Source of the DNA: Enterococcus_I eurekensis
GTDB taxonomy: Bacteria > Bacillota > Bacilli > Lactobacillales > Enterococcaceae
Direction: 5' to 3'
DNA length: 64,000 bases
NCBI RefSeq assembly: GCF_042654605.1
Contig: NZ_JBHSGT010000043.1
Location: forward strand, 62,001 to 126,000
The position numbers and the translations under genes are program-made. The notes beneath the pieces are model-generated. The model was not told the DNA's origin. It saw only the letters and a program-made list of their open reading frames with translations, and made no database searches. This document shows positions 49,562 through 57,275 of the stretch, piece after piece; position 1 is the stretch's first letter, and each line of letters begins with the position of its first letter.

Positions 49562-49812
49562 CAAATATTGGTACATGATTACAGATACTTTGTAATCATG
49601 TACTCTTTTTGATAAAAAATTGGAGATTCCTTTACAAATATGCTCTTACGTACTATTATTTAAGTGACTATTTAAAAGGAGTTAATAAATATGCGGCAAG
49701 GTATTCTTAAATAAACTGTCAATTTGATAGCGGGAACAAATAATTAGATGTCCTTTTTTAGGAGGGCTTAGTTTTTTATGCCCTTTTGGGTTTTTGAATG
49801 GAGGAAAATCAC
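49562..49812 (+). promoter_or_regulatory. Shortened tet(M) leader region
   Basis: Contains the tet(M) promoter: -35 TTTACA (49631-49636), 17 bp, -10 TATTAT (49654-49659). After an AAAAGGAG site comes an eight-codon frame MRQGILK-stop (49691-49714). The classical Tn916 leader continues with about 140 more bases holding a second leader peptide (orf12) and a strong attenuator hairpin; these are missing here, the sequence passing straight from GGGCTTAGTTTTTT to ATGCCCTTTTGGG. A weaker residual hairpin AGGAGGGC/GCCCTTTT (49760-49787) remains. Expression may therefore be less dependent on tetracycline. Confidence 0.8.
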
Positions 49813-51732
49813 ATGAAAATTATTAATATTGGAGTTTTAGCTCATGTTGATGCAGGAAAAACTACCTTAACAGAAAGCTTATTATATAACAGTGGAGCGA
49901 TTACAGAATTAGGAAGCGTGGACAAAGGTACAACGAGGACGGATAATACGCTTTTAGAACGTCAGAGAGGAATTACAGTTCAGACAGGAATAACCTCTTT
50001 TCAGTGGGAAAATACGAAGGTGAACATCATAGACACGCCAGGACATATGGATTTCTTAGCAGAAGTATATCGTTCATTATCAGTTTTAGATGGGGCAATT
50101 CTACTGATTTCTGCAAAAGATGGCGTACAAGCACAAACTCGTATATTATTTCATGCACTTAGGAAAATGGGGATTCCCACAATCTTTTTTATCAATAAGA
50201 TTGACCAAAATGGAATTGATTTATCAACGGTTTATCAGGATATTAAAGAGAAACTTTCTGCCGAAATTGTAATCAAACAGAAGGTAGAACTGTATCCTAA
50301 TATGTGTGTGACGAACTTTACCGAATCTGAACAATGGGATACGGTAATAGAGGGAAACGATGACCTTTTAGAGAAATATATGTCCGGTAAATCATTAGAA
50401 GCATTGGAACTCGAACAAGAGGAAAGCATAAGATTTCAGAATTGTTCTCTGTTCCCTCTTTATCATGGAAGTGCAAAAAGTAATATAGGGATTGATAACC
50501 TTATAGAAGTTATTACTAATAAATTTTATTCATCAACACATCGAGGTCCGTCTGAACTTTGCGGAAATGTTTTCAAAATTGAATATACAAAAAAAAGACA
50601 ACGTCTTGCATATATACGCCTTTATAGTGGAGTACTACATTTACGAGATTCGGTTAGAGTATCAGAAAAAGAAAAAATAAAAGTTACAGAAATGTATACT
50701 TCAATAAATGGTGAATTATGTAAGATTGATAGAGCTTATTCTGGAGAAATTGTTATTTTGCAAAATGAGTTTTTGAAGTTAAATAGTGTTCTTGGAGATA
50801 CAAAACTATTGCCACAGAGAAAAAAGATTGAAAATCCGCACCCTCTACTACAAACAACTGTTGAACCGAGTAAACCTGAACAGAGAGAAATGTTGCTTGA
50901 TGCCCTTTTGGAAATCTCAGATAGTGATCCGCTTCTACGATATTACGTGGATTCTACGACACATGAAATTATACTTTCTTTCTTAGGGAAAGTACAAATG
51001 GAAGTGATTAGTGCACTGTTGCAAGAAAAGTATCATGTGGAGATAGAACTAAAAGAGCCTACAGTCATTTATATGGAGAGACCGTTAAAAAATGCAGAAT
51101 ATACCATTCACATCGAAGTGCCGCCAAATCCTTTCTGGGCTTCCATTGGTTTATCTGTATCACCGCTTCCGTTGGGAAGTGGAATGCAGTATGAGAGCTC
51201 GGTTTCTCTTGGATACTTAAATCAATCATTTCAAAATGCAGTTATGGAGGGGATACGCTATGGCTGTGAACAAGGATTGTATGGTTGGAATGTGACGGAC
51301 TGTAAAATCTGTTTTAAGTATGGCTTATACTATAGCCCTGTTAGTACCCCAGCAGATTTTCGGATGCTTGCTCCTATTGTATTGGAACAAGTCTTAAAAA
51401 AAGCTGGAACAGAATTGTTAGAGCCATATCTTAGTTTTAAAATTTATGCGCCACAGGAATATCTTTCACGAGCATACAACGATGCTCCTAAATATTGTGC
51501 GAACATCGTAGACACTCAATTGAAAAATAATGAGGTCATTCTTAGTGGAGAAATCCCTGCTCGGTGTATTCAAGAATATCGTAGTGATTTAACTTTCTTT
51601 ACAAATGGACGTAGTGTTTGTTTAACAGAGTTAAAAGGGTACCATGTTACTACCGGTGAACCTGTTTGCCAGCCCCGTCGTCCAAATAGTCGGATAGATA
51701 AAGTACGATATATGTTCAATAAAATAACTTAG
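49813..51732 (+). CDS. tet(M): Tetracycline-resistance ribosomal protection protein
   Basis: A 639-residue EF-G-like GTPase that binds the 70S ribosome and removes tetracycline. GTPase motifs are LAHVDAGKTTL, the DTPGHMDF loop and NKIDQNG; the C-terminal domains IV-V end with CQPRRPNSRIDKVRYMFNKI. The ATG at 49813 follows GGAGG; 49798 is not used. Compared with remembered Tn916 Tet(M), the first 220 and last 200 residues are nearly identical, while the middle differs at scattered positions (for example EYTKKRQRLAY and VSPLPLGSGMQYE), consistent with a mosaic allele. Confidence 0.97.
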   Translation: MKIINIGVLAHVDAGKTTLTESLLYNSGAITELGSVDKGTTRTDNTLLERQRGITVQTGITSFQWENTKVNIIDTPGHMDFLAEVYRSLSVLDGAILLISAKDGVQAQTRILFHALRKMGIPTIFFINKIDQNGIDLSTVYQDIKEKLSAEIVIKQKVELYPNMCVTNFTESEQWDTVIEGNDDLLEKYMSGKSLEALELEQEESIRFQNCSLFPLYHGSAKSNIGIDNLIEVITNKFYSSTHRGPSELCGNVFKIEYTKKRQRLAYIRLYSGVLHLRDSVRVSEKEKIKVTEMYTSINGELCKIDRAYSGEIVILQNEFLKLNSVLGDTKLLPQRKKIENPHPLLQTTVEPSKPEQREMLLDALLEISDSDPLLRYYVDSTTHEIILSFLGKVQMEVISALLQEKYHVEIELKEPTVIYMERPLKNAEYTIHIEVPPNPFWASIGLSVSPLPLGSGMQYESSVSLGYLNQSFQNAVMEGIRYGCEQGLYGWNVTDCKICFKYGLYYSPVSTPADFRMLAPIVLEQVLKKAGTELLEPYLSFKIYAPQEYLSRAYNDAPKYCANIVDTQLKNNEVILSGEIPARCIQEYRSDLTFFTNGRSVCLTELKGYHVTTGEPVCQPRRPNSRIDKVRYMFNKIT

Positions 51733-51829
51733 TGTATTTTATGTTGTTATATAAATATGGTTTCTTGTTAAATAAGATGAAATATTTTTTAATAAAGATT
51801 TGAATTAAAGTGTAAAGGAGGAGATAGTT

Positions 51830-52017
51830 ATTATAAACTACAAGTGGATATTGTGTCCTGTATGTGGAAATAAAACACGATTAAAGATAAGGGAAGATAC
51901 TGAATTAAAAAATTCCCCCTCTATTGTCCGAAATGCAGACAAGAAAATTTAATTGAAATAAAGCAGTTCAAAGTAACTGTGATTACAGAGCCAGACGCAA
52001 AGACGCAGAGCCGATAA
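51830..52017 (+). pseudogene. Tn916 Orf6-like Cys-rich protein, frameshifted
   Basis: After AAAGGAGG at 51814-51821 a frame starting at ATT 51830 reads INYKWILCPVCGNKTRLKIR, a Cys-rich KTR-type protein as in Orf6 of Tn916. At the A6-T2-C5 run around 51907-51919 the frame shifts by one base: the expected second cysteine pair (LYCPKCRQENLIEIKQF) is in another frame that ends at 52017, while the first frame stops at 51952. The gene is broken unless this is a sequencing error. Confidence 0.7.
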
Positions 52018-52055
52018 AATGAGATTAATACAATCTCATTTTATCGGCTCTTTCC
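52008..52055. terminator. Bidirectional terminator between orf6 and orf9
   Basis: Perfect 18-19-base arms (GAGCCGATAAAATGAGATT and its complement) around a 5-6-base loop, with T-rich sequence after it. It separates the tet(M) transcript from the convergent orf9 gene. Confidence 0.9.
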
Positions 52056-52076
52056 GTTATGTATGGATTCTTTTAA

Positions 52077-52430
52077 TTAGTCTTCGATGTTTCTTGCTTC
52101 GTTGATACCGCTGGCTAAAGATTCCATTAAGGATAGTTCTTTGTCTGTAAAGCTATCCATGTATTTTTCTATCTGTAGCCTTCGAGTGCTTTTTATCAAA
52201 TTATCTGTAGGTAAGAAAAATTCATCAATAGACACATGGAGTAATGATACAAGATCATAAAGCACCTGTGTACTTGGGTGTTGCCCTTTATTTTCTATAT
52301 TTGTTAAATAACGTGGGTCAATTTCAATGATTGTTCCTACTTGTTCACGGGTGAGACCACGTTTTATTCGAGCCTCTTTAATCGCTAGACCAACGGCTCT
52401 AAAATCGTATTTATCTTCTTTTTTACGCAT
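52077..52430 (-). CDS. XRE-family repressor, Tn916 Orf9-like
   Basis: A 117-residue regulator with an XRE helix-turn-helix (IKRGLTREQVGTIIEIDPRYLTNIE) matching Orf9 of Tn916. It is the only ICE gene on the minus strand. In the family model Orf9 represses the promoter of orf7-orf8, and tetracycline-driven transcription through this region relieves the repression. The ATG at 52430 is preceded by GAGGTGG. Confidence 0.93.
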   Translation of the reverse strand: MRKKEDKYDFRAVGLAIKEARIKRGLTREQVGTIIEIDPRYLTNIENKGQHPSTQVLYDLVSLLHVSIDEFFLPTDNLIKSTRRLQIEKYMDSFTDKELSLMESLASGINEARNIED

Positions 52431-52961
52431 AATAAACCACCTCTATACATTTTACTGTTCCTATCCAAGTGGAAACAGGTATAGAAAAACGTGTTATGTA
52501 GTTTGTGAGTTCTTTTAAGAGCGCTATTATGCTTATGAATGTGATAAATCCAATCTCAAATAGAAAGGTCGCTGATTTTATTTACCCATACAACTATATA
52601 AAATTTAGTTATGCTGCTAAAAAGTAGATAAAATTGGCGACTGAATGGAGGTCACAGTCGCCATGAAAAAGATACGTCACTATCTAATTCTCTTAATTAG
52701 GTTCTTATCAAAAAAACTTACCCACCTACACTAGATAAATATGACCATCAATGTGGTTTTACAAATCGTATAGACAGAACAATTGAAGCACATGAACAGA
52801 GAAAACAATCTGTTTATGTGTTTTTTTGGCTACTTCGTGAATATCTTTTAAGATTTTTCTTCACTTATGCAACAAATCCCCCTTTCGTGTCGGGACTTAG
52901 TATGAAGGGAGATAAAGAAGTACATGCCACTCCCTTTCACGACAGAAAGGGGGTGAAAAAC
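52431..52961 (+). other. Regulatory gap between orf9 and orf7 with a broken orf10-like frame
   Basis: This 531-bp gap holds the divergent orf9 promoter region and, after GGAGG, a 23-codon frame at 52663-52734 (MKKIRHYLILLIRFLSKKLT). A one-base shift at the A7 run near 52709 would join it to an open frame reading DKYDHQCGFTNRIDRTIEAH, then ending in or running into the orf7 leader. This looks like a small gene, perhaps orf10 of Tn916, disrupted by a frameshift. It is uncertain whether it was ever coding. Confidence 0.4.
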
Positions 52962-53384
52962 ATGAAACCATCTTCTTTTCAAGAAACCATAGAAAATCAG
53001 TTTGACTATATCTGCAAACAAGCCATTGAAGATGAACGGAAAGATTATTTCAAACATCTAAGCAGACTGTCCAAAAAAGAAGTTTCATTTTCTGAAATAG
53101 ATAACTACCTTGTCACCTCTTTTTCTACGGTTGATACGTATGTCACTGATTTTCAACTATTCACATTGTATGGATTAAGAATCAATGTTGAAAGTGATTT
53201 GTTAAGCGAAGCCTTACGCCACCTTCCAGAGAACAAGCGGAACATCATTTTACTTCATTATTTTATGGATATGAGTGATGTGGAAATTGCAGAATTACTA
53301 AATGTAAATCGTTCAACAGTTTATCGTCATCGAATAAGTGGACTAGCCATGATTAAAGAATTCATGAAGGAGTGTAAAGAATGA
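52962..53384 (+). CDS. Sigma-factor-like regulator, Tn916 Orf7-like
   Basis: A 140-residue protein starting MKPSSFQETIENQFDYICKQ and ending with a sigma-70 region 4-like helix-turn-helix (MSDVEIAELLNVNRSTVYRH). It matches Orf7 of Tn916, which with Orf8 activates transcription through xis and int and on into the transfer genes of the circular form. ATG 52962 follows AAAGGGGG; the open frame continues upstream to 52818 but that part is leader. It overlaps orf8 by four bases. Confidence 0.93.
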   Translation: MKPSSFQETIENQFDYICKQAIEDERKDYFKHLSRLSKKEVSFSEIDNYLVTSFSTVDTYVTDFQLFTLYGLRINVESDLLSEALRHLPENKRNIILLHYFMDMSDVEIAELLNVNRSTVYRHRISGLAMIKEFMKECKE

Positions 53385-53611
53385 AAACAGCCTATCCAAG
53401 GGTTCCCTTCCCCCTCATTGTAAAGGCGACAGATGGCGACGTGGAAGCAATTAATCAGATTGTTAAACATTATCGAGGGTATACCTCAAAACGTTCTTTG
53501 CGTCGCATGACAGACGAATATGGCAATTCTCATATGGTTATTGATGAAACCCTACGTGGCAGAATGGAAACAAAACTCATCACCAAGATTTTAGCGTTCG
53601 AAATTAAATAA
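53381..53611 (+). CDS. Tn916 Orf8-like small regulator
   Basis: A 76-residue protein (MKTAYPRVPFPLIVKATDGD, then MTDEYGNSHMVIDETLRGRM) matching Orf8 of Tn916, a helix-turn-helix-16-type protein that works with Orf7. It overlaps orf7 (ATGA). A terminator follows directly, which in the family may be overcome when the element excises. Confidence 0.92.
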   Translation: MKTAYPRVPFPLIVKATDGDVEAINQIVKHYRGYTSKRSLRRMTDEYGNSHMVIDETLRGRMETKLITKILAFEIK

Positions 53612-53625
53612 TCTCATTTTTTCGT

Positions 53626-53654
53626 GGAAGCGTGTTGAACCGTTCCACGCTTCC
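53626..53654 (+). terminator. Terminator after orf8
   Basis: GGAAGCGTG and CACGCTTCC pair around an 11-base loop, 15 bp after the orf8 stop. The T-run is on the upstream side, so its strength in the plus direction is uncertain. Confidence 0.65.
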
Positions 53655-53659
53655 CGATT

Positions 53660-54107
53660 TGGGAGGTTTGTTATTCCATCAAAGCCTACTGTATGTTCAG
53701 TATGTTTTGATAGGCTAACAAGCCAAACGTTCTTTGACAATTGAATAAAGCCAATCGAATACGTTTCGATAAGAAAAGAGCCAACGAACTAACACGCCAT
53801 GACCTACAAAATTAGTGAGCGATTCATGTTAGTAATTCGAAAGTAATCTTTAGCAGGATTGCTGCCATGACTTTCTTATCGTGATAATGATACTCCCGTA
53901 TAGCCATAGTCCGAGCGTTAGAAGCGTCACAGGCAATGGGTACGGCTACATGAGAACCATGCAGAAGTGAAATTCCTGTGAGCTTTGCTAGAGCTGTTCG
54001 ATTGCTAAGATATTCTTCTCTTGTCAGTGTATTATTATAAAACTATTTGATATAATTATAGGTGAATATTGGAGTTTTCCTAGCCTATAATTGGGAAAGG
54101 AGTAATA
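53660..54107 (+). other. Structured intergenic region upstream of xis
   Basis: No open frame of note. It contains nested complementary arms: ATCAAA/TTTGAT with ACTG/CAGT (about 53678-53711); CGATAAGAAA (53767-53776) with TTTCTTATCG (53872-53881), enclosing CTAACA (53789-53794) with TGTTAG (53827-53832); and TCACAGG (53927-53933) with CCTGTGA (53975-53981). GCCATGAC occurs twice (near 53796 and 53863). TATAAT at 54051-54056 is a likely -10 for xis-int. The arrangement suggests a folded RNA or a protein-DNA complex site. Confidence 0.55.
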
Positions 54108-54308
54108 ATGATAACGGTCACAAAAAAGGATTTAGTTGAGCTAGGATATGGAACTTCTTTTTCAGCAGACATCATAAAAAAAGCAAAAGAATTGATGATT
54201 ACAAAAGGGCATATCTACTATCAATCTCGAAAGCTAGATAGAGTCCCTCGTGAAGCTGTTGAAGAAATTCTAGGAATTCGGTTTTCAAATGAAAACAGGT
54301 CTGAGTAG
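54108..54308 (+). CDS. xis: Excisionase (DUF3173/Xis type)
   Basis: A 66-residue basic winged-helix protein (MITVTKKDLVELGYGTSFSA, then YQSRKLDRVPREAVEEILGI) of the small excisionase group found before integrases in Tn5801-like elements. It bends the ends of the element and favours excision with Int. GAAAGGAG precedes the ATG. The integrase gene follows 26 bp downstream. Confidence 0.85.
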   Translation: MITVTKKDLVELGYGTSFSADIIKKAKELMITKGHIYYQSRKLDRVPREAVEEILGIRFSNENRSE

Positions 54309-54334
54309 TTTTTGCACAGTAAGGAGTAAAAACT

Positions 54335-55528
54335 ATGGTTAAAGACCCAATAAAAAAAGCAAAGAATGGAACCTATTATTTTCGTGCAAATCTAGGTTAT
54401 GATTCTAAAGGGAAAAAAATTCAAAAATATCGTAGTGGATTCACTACTAAAAAAGAAGCAAGAGAAGAATATTCGAAACTGCTATTGATGAAACCAGAAG
54501 AATTAAGTGAGAATAAGGATAAAATGACGTTTAAACATTATATCTTTGAAATTTTCCTTCCATGGTATAAGACACAGGTAAAGCTCAGAACATATGAAAA
54601 TCGCTTACCAACTATTAAGAAGCATTTCTCTTATTTTGATAAAATGGCTGTTTCCGATATTGAGCCTATTGATGTGCAAAATTGGCAACTAAAATTATCA
54701 AAGAAGTGTAAGTCTTCTTATGTAAGAGCTGTTCAAGGACTATTTTCAGTTGCTATGGATCGAGCAATTGTCCTTGGGATAACCACCACAAATCCATCTA
54801 AGATTATTGGCAATGTGAAAAAGCAAAAGTCTAAAATTGAATTTTGGACAAAAGAAGAATTTGAAAAAGTAATCTCTCTAATTTACAAAGAAGATTACTA
54901 TCAACACTTTTTATTTATCTCTCTGTGGTTTTTATTTATGACTGGAATGCGAATTGGTGAAGCTACTGCCATTCAATGGGAAGATATTGATTTTGACTCA
55001 GGAGTACTAACCATCAACAAAACACTCTATTACAAGAATCAATCGAATTATAGATTTGTTGAACCAAAAACAAAGGCGAGCGTTCGTCATATTGTATTAG
55101 ATAAATGCACATTAACTTATTTATCCGAATGGAAGGAAGTACAACAAAATCTAATTCAGACAGACTTTGTAATGAGCTATAACGGTATTCCTACCCAAAA
55201 ACATACACTATCATATGCTATTGAACGCTATGCTAAGCTGGCTGGTATCCATCGAATCAGAATCCATGGGTTACGGCATTCTCATGCTTCCTTGTTAATC
55301 AGTATGGGAGAAAATCCACTTATCATTAAAGATCGTCTAGGACACGAAGATATTGAGACGACTTTAGGAACGTATGGACATCTTTATCCTAACAGTAATT
55401 TCGAGGTAGCTAACAAATTAAATGGAGCCATTTCCTTTAAAGAAGCAAAACAAAATTATGATACTTCACCAAAGAATCAATTTACTGTAGACTACTTGCG
55501 AAACAAAGAAATGAAAAAAGTGCAATAA
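54335..55528 (+). CDS. int: Tyrosine recombinase (ICE integrase)
   Basis: A 397-residue integrase with the three-domain plan of Tn916 Int: an N-terminal arm-binding AP2-like domain (GTYYFRANLGYDSKGKKIQK), a core-binding SAM-like domain and a catalytic domain. The catalytic Arg is in TGMRIGEATAIQW, the box II His-x-x-Arg in HGLRHSHAS, then LGHEDIETT and the nucleophile Tyr in YGHLYP. AAGGAG precedes the ATG. The gene lies 68 bp from the right core next to guaA, as in Tn5801. Confidence 0.95.
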   Translation: MVKDPIKKAKNGTYYFRANLGYDSKGKKIQKYRSGFTTKKEAREEYSKLLLMKPEELSENKDKMTFKHYIFEIFLPWYKTQVKLRTYENRLPTIKKHFSYFDKMAVSDIEPIDVQNWQLKLSKKCKSSYVRAVQGLFSVAMDRAIVLGITTTNPSKIIGNVKKQKSKIEFWTKEEFEKVISLIYKEDYYQHFLFISLWFLFMTGMRIGEATAIQWEDIDFDSGVLTINKTLYYKNQSNYRFVEPKTKASVRHIVLDKCTLTYLSEWKEVQQNLIQTDFVMSYNGIPTQKHTLSYAIERYAKLAGIHRIRIHGLRHSHASLLISMGENPLIIKDRLGHEDIETTLGTYGHLYPNSNFEVANKLNGAISFKEAKQNYDTSPKNQFTVDYLRNKEMKKVQ

Positions 55529-55538
55529 AAGTGCAGTA
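55520..55538 (+). repeat. Right terminal repeat, probable integrase arm site
   Basis: GTGCAATAAAAGTGCAGTA, an exact direct copy of the left-end repeat at 35619-35637. It overlaps the last codons of int. Confidence 0.75.
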
Positions 55539-55587
55539 AAAAGATAAGAAGAGCCAGAAACCCTTGGTATAAGAGGATTTCTAGCTC
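55536..55587 (-). terminator. Element-encoded terminator for guaA
   Basis: On the minus strand GAGCTAGAAATCC pairs fully with GGGTTTCTGGCTC (two G-U pairs) and is followed by TTCTTATCTTTTTA. On the plus strand the same stem has two mismatches. It therefore works best for guaA, whose stop is 9 bp upstream, although the DNA belongs to the ICE. Confidence 0.8.
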
Positions 55588-55595
55588 TCCTACAA

Positions 55596-57161
55596 CTACT
55601 CCCACTCAACTGTTGCTGGTGGTTTGCTCGTAATATCGTACACGATTCTATTTACGTGTGCGACTTCGTTTACGATACGTACTGATATTTTTTGTAAAAC
55701 ATCCCATGGGATACGTGCGAAGTCTGCGGTCATACCGTCAACTGAAGTGATCGCGCGGATCCCTACAGTGTAGTCATATGTACGGCCATCGCCCATAACA
55801 CCAACACTGCGGATGCCTGGTAAAACGGTGAAATATTGCCAAATGTCGCGGTCTAGACCAGCTAATTTGATTTCTTCACGTAAGATGGCATCAGATTCGC
55901 GAACGATTTCTAATTTTTCTTCAGTGATTTCACCAAGGACACGTACGCCTAAGCCTGGTCCTGGGAATGGTTGGCGCCAAACGATTGAGTCAGGCATGCC
56001 AAGTTCAGTACCAACAGCACGAACTTCATCTTTAAATAATGTATTCAATGGTTCGATTAATTCGAATTCCATATCTTCTGGTAAACCACCAACATTATGG
56101 TGAGATTTAATTGTTTGAGCAGTTTCTGTACCAGACTCGATGACGTCAGTATATAACGTACCTTGAGCTAAGAAGCTGACTTTTTGTTCGCCGGCAATTT
56201 TGCCTGCTTCGTCATCAAATAAATAAACGAATTCGTTACCGATGATTTTACGTTTTTTCTCAGGATCGCTTACGCCAGCTAATTTGCTTAAGAAGCGTTC
56301 TTTTGCGTCAACGCGAATGATATTTAGGCCGAATTTTCCACCTAACATTTCCATTACTTCATCGCCTTCGTTTTTACGCATTAAACCGTGGTCAACGAAG
56401 ATACATGTTAATTGATCGCCGATTGCTTTTTGTAAAAGAACCCCAACAACACTTGAATCCACGCCGCCTGAAAGGCCAAGTAAGACTTTTTTGTCGCCAA
56501 CTTGTTGACGGATTTTTGCGATTTCAATTTCAATAAAGCTACCCATTGTCCAGTCACCTGCACAACCTGCAATATCAAAAGCGAAAGTTTTTAAGATATC
56601 CGTACCGTGTTCAGAGTGTAATACTTCTGGATGGAATTGAACGCCGTAAATGTGACGGGCTGGGTCTTGCATTGCTGCGATTGGGCAATCTTTACTTGTT
56701 GCTACAACTTCAAAACCAGCAGGAACTTCTGTTACTAAATCGCCATGGCTCATCCAAACAGTTTGATCCTTTGGTGTTTTTGTAAATAGTGCAGCATTAT
56801 CGATTGCAATGTTAAGTTCGGCTTTACCGTATTCTTTATTAGCTGCTGCTTCGACTTTTCCGCCAAATTCATCGGTAATTAATTGCATACCGTAGCAAAT
56901 ACCTAAAACGGGGATACCTAAGTTTAAAATTTCTGGATCAATACGGAAAGCATTGTCCTCATATACACTGTTTGGTCCACCGGAAAGGATGATTCCTTTA
57001 GGATTGATTGCTTTGACTTCTTCAGCTGTGATGCGGTGGCTTAGTAACTCAGAAAACACACCGAATTCACGGATGCGACGAGTAATAAGTTGGTTGTATT
57101 GACTACCATAATCAAGAACGATGATTTTCTCAACGTTCGGCATAATGTCAACGTTTGTCAC
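55596..57161 (-). CDS. guaA: GMP synthase (glutamine-hydrolysing)
   Basis: GuaA converts XMP to GMP. The 521-residue protein has a class I glutaminase domain (GICYGMQ nucleophile Cys, QFHPEV His-Glu), the PP-loop ATPase motif LLGLSGGVDSSVVG, and the C-terminal dimerisation domain ending TSKPPATVEWE. The last codons lie within the ICE attachment core, so the element restored the reading frame and stop. The start is GTG 57161 with GAGG upstream; ATG 57143 is possible. No purine riboswitch is visible in the 114-bp gap upstream. Confidence 0.97.
   Translation of the reverse strand: MTNVDIMPNVEKIIVLDYGSQYNQLITRRIREFGVFSELLSHRITAEEVKAINPKGIILSGGPNSVYEDNAFRIDPEILNLGIPVLGICYGMQLITDEFGGKVEAAANKEYGKAELNIAIDNAALFTKTPKDQTVWMSHGDLVTEVPAGFEVVATSKDCPIAAMQDPARHIYGVQFHPEVLHSEHGTDILKTFAFDIAGCAGDWTMGSFIEIEIAKIRQQVGDKKVLLGLSGGVDSSVVGVLLQKAIGDQLTCIFVDHGLMRKNEGDEVMEMLGGKFGLNIIRVDAKERFLSKLAGVSDPEKKRKIIGNEFVYLFDDEAGKIAGEQKVSFLAQGTLYTDVIESGTETAQTIKSHHNVGGLPEDMEFELIEPLNTLFKDEVRAVGTELGMPDSIVWRQPFPGPGLGVRVLGEITEEKLEIVRESDAILREEIKLAGLDRDIWQYFTVLPGIRSVGVMGDGRTYDYTVGIRAITSVDGMTADFARIPWDVLQKISVRIVNEVAHVNRIVYDITSKPPATVEWE
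55597..55607. other. Right attachment core (att)
   Basis: The minus strand reads GAGTGGGAGTA within the guaA 3' end, one base different from the left core. With the following G it gives guaA the ending GAG TGG GAG TAG. Confidence 0.85.
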
Positions 57162-57275
57162 GGTGAACGACCTCTATTCTTTAAAATTTAATGAAAAAGC
57201 GAACTTTTTCGAAATGAATCTCCTGTCCTATCATAATAAAATTATTTTCATTTGGCAATTATTAATCATCATATA

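Larger units (their letters stand above)
35513..55607 (+). mobile_element. Tn5801-like integrative conjugative element (Tn916 family) in guaA
   Basis: About 20.1 kb bounded by 11-bp cores: TATTCCCACTC (minus strand GAGTGGGAATA) at 35513-35523 and TACTCCCACTC (GAGTGGGAGTA) at 55597-55607. GAGTGGGAATA at the guaA 3' end is the known target of Tn5801. Inside are the Tn916-type genes orf23, 22, 21, 20, 19, 18 (ardA), 17, 16, 15, 14, 13, tet(M), orf6 (broken), orf9, orf7, orf8, xis and int, in the family order. orf24 is not found. Three genes absent from Tn916 are inserted at 36541-37314, 40652-41413 and 42030-42668. The full conjugation set and int/xis suggest it can still move. Confidence 0.93.

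Noticed and set aside
49813..51732. tet(S) or tet(O) instead of tet(M)
   Set aside because: Both ends of the protein match Tet(M) closely and the Tn916-type context supports tet(M); only central positions vary.
52818..52961. Open frame continuing upstream of orf7 as a longer sigma-like protein
   Set aside because: The family start is MKPSSF at 52962 with a strong AAAGGGGG site; the upstream part is leader sequence conserved in the family and lacks a good start.
57162..57275. Purine riboswitch before guaA
   Set aside because: The gap is only 114 bp and none of the purine-aptamer conserved loops are visible.
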